A DNA stretch of 7,031 bases, taken from Actinomycetota bacterium (GTDB lineage Bacteria; Actinomycetota; Actinomycetes; Nanopelagicales; Nanopelagicaceae). Below, piece by piece: positions 1 to 4,770 of the stretch. Position numbers and translations under genes: made by a program. The notes beneath the pieces were generated by a model. The model was not told the origin of the DNA. It saw only the letters and a list, made by a program, of their open reading frames with translations, and ran no database searches. The stretch is taken from positions 1 to 7,031 of the forward strand of contig CANCUC010000040.1 of NCBI GenBank assembly GCA_947381255.1, read 5' to 3'. Each line of letters starts with the position of its first letter. Position 1 is the stretch's first letter.

Positions 1-1548
1 GAGATAGTTATCGCTGTTAAGTTGGAACAACAACTATCAAAGGATCAGATTTTTGAGGATTATCTCAACACCATCTACTTTGGTCGTGGCTCATATGGAG
101 TTCAAACTGCATCTCAAGTTTTCTTTGGACGAACCGTTAATCAAATTAACATCTCGCAAGCAGCGGTGCTCGCTAGTATTTTAAATGCTCCGGGATATTA
201 CGATCCAGCGAACGGTCCTAAATATTTAGCGAGACTCCAGGCGCGTTGGAAATATGTATTGAGTGGAATGACAAAAGCTGGATGGATAACCGCAGCGCAA
301 GAGAAGGCTCAAGTATTTCCATTTATCCAACCCCGCGTCACATCAGGTTCCCTCGCAGGTCCAAAGGGATATGTTGTTTCATGGATTGAAAATCAGTTAG
401 CTAAATTTGGTTTCACCCAAGATCAATTGATGCAAGGTGGCTTGGTTGTAAAAACTACGCTCGTTAAGAGAGATCAACAGGCCGCTGTCGATGCTGTTGC
501 TAAGCGCACTCCGAAAGCACCATTTAATAATTTGCGTATTGCACTTGTCTCTATCCAACCTGGAACTGGCGCTGTACTTGCCATGTATGGCGGACAAGAT
601 TTCCTTAAAAGCCAGTACAACAACGCAACCCAAGCAACTACTCAGGCAGGTTCATCTTTCAAACCTTTTGCCTTAGTTGCAGCGCTTGAATCAGGAATTA
701 GTCTGCACTCCATTTGGAATGGACGCTCACCTCAGGTTTTCTATGATCCGGGATCGCAAGGTCCCTATCCGGTTTTCAACTATGGAAACGAACAATTTAA
801 AAACATTAATCTCTTAGATGCAATTGCTGAATCGGTAAATACGGTATTCGTTCCACTTGGAATTAAAGTTGGTCCAGATAAGGTCATAGATGTCGCTCGT
901 AGAGCCGGAATTCCGACAACAGTCGAGATGGTTTCAGGACCTTCGGTCACACTCGGAGTAGCGAGCCCACACGTCATCGATCTCGCCTCCGCATATGCCA
1001 CATTTGCTGCACAAGGCGTATATGCCAAGCCGTACATCGTCTCTGAAGTTGTTGGAAATAACGGCGGAATTTTGTACCAAGCTCAACCACAGACAAATCA
1101 GGTATTTGCGAGCGATGTAATGGCCGATCTCACGACCGCATTGCAGACGGTTACCCAATATGGAACAGCATCCGGTGCAGTTGCTGACCTTGGTCGCCCA
1201 AGTGCGGGAAAGACTGGAACTACTACCGATAATGCAAGTGCATGGTTCACAGGTTATGTTCCACAAATGGCAACTAGCGTGGCTCTCTTTAGAGATAACG
1301 CATCACAATCACTTAACGGTATTGGTGGCTTGAACGCTGTCACTGGTGGAACGTTCCCAGCAAAAATTTGGGATCAATATATGCGCACGGCCTTAGCGCA
1401 CACCCCTGTGATGGATTTCCCACCGGCTGCAGATATCGGTGGTACCGATCCAACTCCAATGCAGAGCGCAGTTCCAACTCTCAATCCCAAACTCGCCTTA
1501 ACTCCAAAGCCAACGCCTGCGCCTTCACCAAAGAAGAAGAAGAAATAA
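1..1548 (+). CDS. Bifunctional class A penicillin-binding protein (transglycosylase/transpeptidase), 5' partial
   Basis: This enzyme polymerises lipid II glycan strands and cross-links the peptides outside the membrane. The frame is open from base 1, so the gene starts upstream; 515 residues remain. The N-terminal membrane anchor and the front of the GT51 domain, including its catalytic Glu motif, are off the window. The visible part begins in the late GT51 motifs (KLEQQLSKDQIFEDYLNTIY, then FGRGSYG). The transpeptidase domain has all three active-site motifs in order: SSFK with the acylated Ser at residue 218, SVN at 278-280, and KTG at 404-406. The C-terminus is a Pro/Thr linker ending in five lysines; no PASTA repeats are seen. 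In mycobacteria the equivalent position upstream of rpsF holds ponA1, so it is probably the PonA-type PBP, though the symbol is not certain. A TTG at 22 is an internal Leu codon, not the start. Confidence 0.96.
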   Translation, partial: EIVIAVKLEQQLSKDQIFEDYLNTIYFGRGSYGVQTASQVFFGRTVNQINISQAAVLASILNAPGYYDPANGPKYLARLQARWKYVLSGMTKAGWITAAQEKAQVFPFIQPRVTSGSLAGPKGYVVSWIENQLAKFGFTQDQLMQGGLVVKTTLVKRDQQAAVDAVAKRTPKAPFNNLRIALVSIQPGTGAVLAMYGGQDFLKSQYNNATQATTQAGSSFKPFALVAALESGISLHSIWNGRSPQVFYDPGSQGPYPVFNYGNEQFKNINLLDAIAESVNTVFVPLGIKVGPDKVIDVARRAGIPTTVEMVSGPSVTLGVASPHVIDLASAYATFAAQGVYAKPYIVSEVVGNNGGILYQAQPQTNQVFASDVMADLTTALQTVTQYGTASGAVADLGRPSAGKTGTTTDNASAWFTGYVPQMATSVALFRDNASQSLNGIGGLNAVTGGTFPAKIWDQYMRTALAHTPVMDFPPAADIGGTDPTPMQSAVPTLNPKLALTPKPTPAPSPKKKKK

Positions 1549-1558
1549 GCGCAACGAA

Positions 1559-2767
1559 GTGAAGATTTCGTTCTCCAATAAAGTTGTAATTGCTCTCGCT
1601 CTCTTGGCAGCTCTCCTCTCTGTTGTGAAATTTAATCATTGCTACACAACTAACTGGACAGGCGTTGGCGTAGATGTGCACGAGTGTTACAGCGATTTAC
1701 CTGCGCTCTTTGACGCCCGAAATTTAGTAAATCATGTCTGGCCTTATTCAAGTGCCACTAATTCTGTGGAATACCCACCACTGACTGGCGTAGTTATGTG
1801 GGCAACTGCATTGATTACTCCTCACGGCACGAATGCCGATAAATATTATTACCTGATTAACATATTCTTTCTCGCCCTACTCTTTATTGGTTGCGCCTTT
1901 CTGGTTTCAAAGATGAATCCAAAGAAGTGGTATTTGCTTCCGGTTTTACCGGCGGTTATAGCCTCTATGTATATCAATTGGGATATGTGGGCCGTGGTAA
2001 CCGCCTTGCTCGCTATCCACCTCTTCGACAAGAAGAGGTATGGACCAAGTGCTATTGCCCTAGCAATTTCTATAGCTACAAAATTCTTTCCGATAGTTCT
2101 CCTTATTCCAATTGCTCTGATATTTATTATGAAGCGCGAGTATCGAACGGCGCTTCGTTATTTTCTCCAAACATCTCTCTTGTGGTTACTAATCAATTTA
2201 CCTTTCATCGTTACAACTCCAACTGGCTGGTGGAGATTTTTCAAAATGAATTCCACAAGACCGGCTGATTTAGGATCGATCTGGCAAGCACTAAGCATTT
2301 ACAATATTGATATTCCGCATTTGAATTTCTATTGGATGGCGCTCTTCGCCCTTGGTTCAATCGCCGTCGTTGTATATTTGTACCGAAGCGTGCTTACTCC
2401 GACCCTGGCTCAGATCGCCTTTATCTTCGTGGCGATTTTTACCGCCCTTAATAAGGTTTACTCGCCTCAATATGTTCTCTGGTTAGCTCCACTGGCGGTC
2501 ATTGCTTTGGTAAATAACCGTGATCGGATCGCCTTTTGGATCTGGCAGGGAGCTGAGGCTTTCTACCACTTTGCAATCTGGGAGTACCTCGGCGGATATG
2601 CCGGCGCAAAATTCGCGCTCCCACCCAGGTGGTATGCCGGCGCAATCTTGATTCGGGTAGCGACCAGCCTCTTCTTCGCCCTATGCACGCTCAAATCCAC
2701 CCAGTCCCAACTATCCACAGAGCCCGAGCCTTCACAGGAGGAGCAATTTCTCCTAACTAACCCCTAG
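1559..2767 (+). CDS. Polytopic membrane glycosyltransferase, GT87/DUF2029-like (GT-C fold)
   Basis: This is a 402-residue integral membrane protein with about 8-10 hydrophobic segments. The family consists of GT-C enzymes that use polyprenyl-phosphate sugar donors, in actinobacteria often polyprenyl-phosphomannose, and act on the outer face of the membrane. Visible marks are an acidic first external loop (residues 38-48, with D39 and D46 as candidate catalytic Asp), the EYPPLTG element at 71-77, NWDMW at 140-144, TKFFP at 174-178 and NKVYSPQYVLWL at 298-309. Position between a class A PBP and rpsF matches mycobacterial Rv0051. The GTG start lies 10 bases after the PBP stop, with no clear ribosome binding site apart from purines of the PBP poly-Lys codons, so it is probably translated by read-on from the PBP. 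The hydrophilic tail (380-402) is rich in Gln, Ser and Glu. Acceptor and sugar cannot be told from sequence. Confidence 0.8.
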   Translation: MKISFSNKVVIALALLAALLSVVKFNHCYTTNWTGVGVDVHECYSDLPALFDARNLVNHVWPYSSATNSVEYPPLTGVVMWATALITPHGTNADKYYYLINIFFLALLFIGCAFLVSKMNPKKWYLLPVLPAVIASMYINWDMWAVVTALLAIHLFDKKRYGPSAIALAISIATKFFPIVLLIPIALIFIMKREYRTALRYFLQTSLLWLLINLPFIVTTPTGWWRFFKMNSTRPADLGSIWQALSIYNIDIPHLNFYWMALFALGSIAVVVYLYRSVLTPTLAQIAFIFVAIFTALNKVYSPQYVLWLAPLAVIALVNNRDRIAFWIWQGAEAFYHFAIWEYLGGYAGAKFALPPRWYAGAILIRVATSLFFALCTLKSTQSQLSTEPEPSQEEQFLLTNP

Positions 2768-2775
2768 GAGTTAGG
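2752..2775 (+). other. Imperfect hairpin across the glycosyltransferase stop codon
   Basis: CCTAACT (2752-2758) pairs with AGTTAGG (2769-2775), and an inner CC/GG pair (2761-2762 with 2767-2768) closes a short loop. The TAG stop at 2765-2767 lies in the loop side. No T-run follows, so it is not a canonical intrinsic terminator. It may stabilise the 3' end of the upstream mRNA, or be the first element of the rpsF leader. An alternative pairing of CTCCTA (2750-2755) with TAGGAG (2765-2770) competes with it. Confidence 0.3.
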
Positions 2776-2814
2776 CTTACCCTTCCTACACGTTCAGGGC
2801 ACCCGTCCTTTCCG

Positions 2815-2887
2815 CTGCTAGGAGCAGTAACCCTCCTGCCGTGGAAATACCACGGCCGCTTTAGTCCAGAGGAGGTGGGGTTAACGC
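2815..2887 (+). promoter_or_regulatory. Structured rpsF leader, candidate S6:S18 autoregulatory RNA with sequestered RBS
   Basis: Three pairings are visible. CTGCT/AGCAG (2815-2819 with 2823-2827) is a small hairpin. GCCGTGG/CCACGGC (2838-2844 with 2850-2856) is a perfect 7-bp hairpin with loop AAATA. CCTCCT (2832-2837) is complementary to the rpsF Shine-Dalgarno AGGAGG (2870-2875), closing an outer stem around that hairpin. If the inner hairpin is read as CCGTGG/CCACGG, the bases directly 3' of it are CCG, matching the unpaired CCG described for the S6:S18-binding leader of rpsF in other bacteria. The operon encodes both S6 and S18. The pairings are seen directly; binding by S6:S18 is an inference. 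The Shine-Dalgarno core ends 12 bases before the ATG. No promoter could be picked with confidence. Confidence 0.55.
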
Positions 2888-3184
2888 ATGCGTCATTATG
2901 AAATCATGGTCATTCTCGATCCTGACCTAGAAGAACGCACAGTCGCACCAAGTCTTGAGACATACCTCAAGATCATCAAAGACAGTGGTGGAACCGTCGA
3001 TAAGCTCGATATTTGGGGCCGTCGTCGCATGACCTTCGAAATCAATAAAAAAGCCGAAGGTATCTACGCTGTTGCTGATCTGCACTGTGGTCCAGATGCG
3101 ATCAAGGAACTCGATCGCCAACTCAATTTGAACGAGGCCGTGCTTCGCACCAAGGTCGTTCGTCCAGATCAACTCAACTCATAA
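2888..3184 (+). CDS. rpsF: 30S ribosomal protein S6
   Basis: This 98-residue protein has normal S6 length. It binds the central domain of 16S rRNA together with S18 on the 30S platform. The ferredoxin-like fold is recognisable from the N-terminal strand MRHYEIMVILDPDLEE, the WGRRRM segment at residues 43-48 (family signature near the second strand), EGIYAV at 57-62, and the final strand with LRTKVVRPD at 86-94. There is no long acidic C-terminal tail. The ATG at 2888 follows GAGGAGG at 2869-2875, the only good start. It is the first gene of the rpsF–ssb–rpsR–rplI unit and sits behind a folded leader that could give feedback control by S6:S18. Confidence 0.98.
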   Translation: MRHYEIMVILDPDLEERTVAPSLETYLKIIKDSGGTVDKLDIWGRRRMTFEINKKAEGIYAVADLHCGPDAIKELDRQLNLNEAVLRTKVVRPDQLNS

Positions 3185-3214
3185 TCAGATAACAGTTAAT
3201 TAAGCGAGAGAAAA

Positions 3215-3706
3215 ATGGCAGCTGGCGATACAACAATCACAATGATCGGTAATTTAACAAGCGATCCTGAACTGCGCTTCACACCATCTGGTGCTGCAGT
3301 CGCAAAGTTCACCGTTGCATCAACTCCTCGTTATCTCGATAAGGCAACGAACGAGTGGAAAGATGGCGATAGCCTCTTTCTAAACTGTCAGATCTGGCGT
3401 CAAGCTGCAGAGAACGTTGCAGAATCTTTGACACGCGGAATGCGCGTCATTGTTTCTGGTCGTCTCAAGCAACGCTCTTATGAGACTAAAGAAGGCGAGA
3501 AGCGCACAGTATTTGAGGTTGAAGTTGACGAGGTAGGTCCATCACTTCGTAACGCAACCGCAAAGGTCACAAAGACAACCCGCGGAGCGGGTACTGGCGG
3601 ATTCACCGCTACAACAGAGACTGCTTCATCAGATGATCCATGGTCAGCCGCACCAGTAGGTGGCGGTTGGGCAACCGGCGCATCAGATGATCAACCTCCG
3701 TTCTAA
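3215..3706 (+). CDS. ssb: Single-stranded DNA-binding protein
   Basis: This 163-residue SSB protects ssDNA at forks and recruits repair and replication partners. Residues 1 to about 112 form the OB fold: TTITMIGNLTSDPELRFTPS at 6-25, the aromatic DNA-contact positions W48, F55 and W61, and SGRLKQRSYE at 81-90. Residues about 118-157 are a Gly/Thr/Ser/Ala-rich disordered linker. The acidic tip is DDQPPF, a variant of the bacterial DDDIPF partner-binding peptide, close to forms common in actinobacteria. It lies 30 bases after rpsF and has only a weak purine ribosome binding site (GCGAGAG at 3204-3210). The stop is a double TAA TAA. The same 8-bp palindrome TTAATTAA occurs just upstream (3196-3203) and just downstream (3710-3717). 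Its place between rpsF and rpsR is the standard bacterial arrangement. Confidence 0.98.
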   Translation: MAAGDTTITMIGNLTSDPELRFTPSGAAVAKFTVASTPRYLDKATNEWKDGDSLFLNCQIWRQAAENVAESLTRGMRVIVSGRLKQRSYETKEGEKRTVFEVEVDEVGPSLRNATAKVTKTTRGAGTGGFTATTETASSDDPWSAAPVGGGWATGASDDQPPF

Positions 3707-3726
3707 TAATTAATTAACCAACCATT

Positions 3727-3742
3727 CCTGTTTAATTACAGG
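3727..3742 (+). other. Small hairpin in the ssb–rpsR spacer
   Basis: CCTGT (3727-3731) and ACAGG (3738-3742) form a 5-bp stem with a six-base AT loop, 11 bases upstream of the rpsR Shine-Dalgarno region. There is no T-run after it. It could mark an mRNA processing point or tune rpsR translation, but a stem this short also arises by chance. Confidence 0.25.
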
Positions 3743-3764
3743 GCCCTCTTAAAGGAGCACCACA

Positions 3765-4052
3765 GTGGGAGCAAGAAGTAATAAGACCTTAAAGCCAAAG
3801 AAGGTCGCGCCAAAGATGTCGGCTGCGGCCCTCAAAAAGTTTAAGAAGAAGCCATGTTCTTTCTGCCAGCAGAAAGTTTCTTATATTGACTATAAGGACA
3901 TCGCAACTCTTCGTAAGTTCATCTCAGATCGCGGCAAGATCCGCGCTCGCCGAGTAACGGGTGCATGCACCCAACATCAACGTGCAATTGCTGCCGCGGT
4001 TAAGAATTCCCGCGAAATGGCGCTCTTGCCTTACACCTCAACAGCAAGATAA
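3765..4052 (+). CDS. rpsR: 30S ribosomal protein S18, zinc-ribbon (C+) type
   Basis: This is a 95-residue S18, partner of S6 on the 30S platform. It is longer than the 75-residue E. coli protein because of a Lys/Ala-rich N-terminal extension (residues 1-29). The core is recognisable from IDYKDIATLRKFISDRGKI (41-59), ARRVTGACTQHQR (61-73) and the C-terminal AREMALLPY-like end. C31 and C34 (CSFC), with C68 and H71 (CTQH), give four possible zinc ligands, the cysteine-containing form that actinobacteria often pair with a cysteine-free paralogue used under zinc shortage. The GTG start at 3765 is set by a good ribosome binding site, AAAGGAG at 3751-3757, with seven bases between. No paralogue is in view. 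Confidence 0.97.
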   Translation: MGARSNKTLKPKKVAPKMSAAALKKFKKKPCSFCQQKVSYIDYKDIATLRKFISDRGKIRARRVTGACTQHQRAIAAAVKNSREMALLPYTSTAR

Positions 4053-4064
4053 GGAGCGGTAAAT

Positions 4065-4508
4065 ATGAAACTCATCCTTACTCGCGAAGTTGCAGGACTC
4101 GGACAAGCCGGCGATGTTGTAACCGTTAAAGATGGTTACGCACGTAACTTCCTACTTCCAAATGGCAATGCAATTGCATGGTCACTTGGTGGGGAGAAGC
4201 AGATTGAGGGAATTCGTCGCGCTCGTAGCGCTCGCGAAATCCGCGATCTTGATCATGCCCGCGAAATCAAGGCAACATTGGAGAACGCTCCAATTGTTGT
4301 TAAGGCAAAGGTTGGCGCAACAGGCTCTCTCTTCGGTTCAGTTACCGAAAAGGATCTCATTGCTGCAATCAAGTCATCAGTCGGAATCGATATCGACCGC
4401 CATCGTTTAAAGGCTCCTGTAATGAAGAAGCTTGGCAATTTCACCGCCAAGGTAAATCTCCACACCCAGGTTTCTGCCAATATCCAGGTACAGGTAGTCG
4501 CTGCTTAA
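4065..4508 (+). CDS. rplI: 50S ribosomal protein L9
   Basis: This 147-residue protein has typical L9 length. It binds 23S rRNA at the base of the L1 stalk and helps maintain reading frame. The N-terminal RNA-binding domain is clear: MKLILTREVAGLGQAGDVV, then KDGYARNFLLPNGNAIA (22-38), the family signature. Residues about 42-75 form the long charged connecting helix, and the C-terminal domain carries GSLFGSVT (87-94) and a final strand ANIQVQVVAA. The ribosome binding site AAGGAG (4051-4056) overlaps the rpsR stop codon and lies eight bases before the ATG, so the two genes are tightly linked. It is the last gene before a strong terminator. Confidence 0.98.
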   Translation: MKLILTREVAGLGQAGDVVTVKDGYARNFLLPNGNAIAWSLGGEKQIEGIRRARSAREIRDLDHAREIKATLENAPIVVKAKVGATGSLFGSVTEKDLIAAIKSSVGIDIDRHRLKAPVMKKLGNFTAKVNLHTQVSANIQVQVVAA

Positions 4509-4523
4509 TTTCGCTTAAGAGTT

Positions 4524-4575
4524 AAACCCCGTCCCAGGCTCTCGAAAGAGATCCCTGAGACGGGGTTTTCTCATT
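4524..4575 (+). terminator. Strong rho-independent terminator of the rpsF–rplI operon
   Basis: A 10-bp outer stem AAACCCCGTC/GACGGGGTTT (4524-4533 with 4559-4568) encloses a CAGG/CCTG stem (4535-4538 with 4554-4557) and a CTCT/AGAG tip with loop CGAA (4539-4542 with 4547-4550). The T-run TTTT begins within the outer stem at 4566, and the T-rich stretch TTTTCTCATTT continues to 4576. It lies 15 bases after the rplI stop and should separate dnaB transcription from the ribosomal operon. Confidence 0.93.
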
Positions 4576-4598
4576 TATTGAGATGGCAAAATAATTCT

Positions 4599-4735
4599 TT
4601 ATCCCCAGCCCTGTGGGTAAAAATAAGCGTGAAATACCGGGAAATGAGCAATCTATCCCCAGAGTGGGGCAAGTTACCCACAGTGGCTCCACACCAAAAC
4701 TCAGGTTATCCCCAGCAATTGGGCACTTTCCCACA
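4599..4735 (+). promoter_or_regulatory. Cluster of six DnaA-box-like 9-mers upstream of dnaB
   Basis: Six 9-mers close to the DnaA box TTATCCACA lie in 137 bases: TTATCCCCA (4599-4607), TTACCCACA on the minus strand (4612-4620), CTATCCCCA (4653-4661), TTACCCACA (4674-4682), TTATCCCCA (4706-4714) and TTTCCCACA (4727-4735). Each differs from the consensus at one or two positions; none is perfect. The five plus-strand sites start 54, 21, 32 and 21 bases apart, near whole helical turns, so a bound protein would sit on one face. An AT-rich stretch (4566-4602) adjoins the first site. The array may be a DnaA-responsive control region for dnaB, an origin-like element, or the operator of another factor. 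The motifs are seen directly; the binding protein is inferred. Confidence 0.5.
4653..4735 (+). repeat. Imperfect tandem repeat with 53-bp period
   Basis: The unit TATCCCCAG, a five- or six-base spacer, GGGCA, then TTNCCCACA occurs at 4654-4682 and again at 4707-4735. The TATCCCCAG and CCCACA blocks align at exactly 53 bases offset, and the GGGCA blocks at 54. The interiors between blocks have diverged, so what is kept is the spacing and the box sequences. Confidence 0.6.
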
Positions 4736-4757
4736 CAAGGGCGCACAAGCCTGAGTT
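4698..4757. repeat. 8-bp inverted repeat flanking the last two boxes before dnaB
   Basis: AACTCAGG (4698-4705) and CCTGAGTT (4750-4757) are exact reverse complements separated by 44 bases that contain the last two DnaA-box-like sites. The right arm ends just before the proposed dnaB Shine-Dalgarno AGGAA (4758-4762). In mRNA it could form a long-loop hairpin beside the ribosome binding site; in DNA it could be an operator. Chance is possible at this length. Confidence 0.4.
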
Positions 4758-4770
4758 AGGAAAATAGGGA

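Noticed and set aside
934..1266. Minus-strand open frame of 110 codons inside the PBP gene
   Set aside because: The plus strand is a clear PBP with all active-site motifs; the opposite frame is Cys-rich without family resemblance.
1891..2268. Plus-strand 125-codon frame inside the glycosyltransferase gene
   Set aside because: It overlaps fully with a well-supported membrane enzyme and has no coherent domain; it is a shadow frame.
2711..2719. CTATCCACA, one mismatch from the DnaA box, near the end of the glycosyltransferase gene
   Set aside because: A single isolated site in coding sequence, outside the cluster; chance is sufficient.
2841..2864. Seven-codon upstream reading frame (GTG GAA ATA CCA CGG CCG CTT TAG) in the rpsF leader
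   Set aside because: It has no Shine-Dalgarno and lies inside the hairpin; the bases are better explained by RNA structure.
4578..4624. TTGAGA (4578-4583) as a -35 element for dnaB
   Set aside because: No convincing -10 hexamer lies 16-18 bases downstream; other combinations in the spacer are equally weak.
4522..4746. Minus-strand open frame of 74 codons across the rplI–dnaB spacer
   Set aside because: It runs through the terminator and the box array, has no recognisable family or ribosome site, and its composition is unlike the neighbouring genes.
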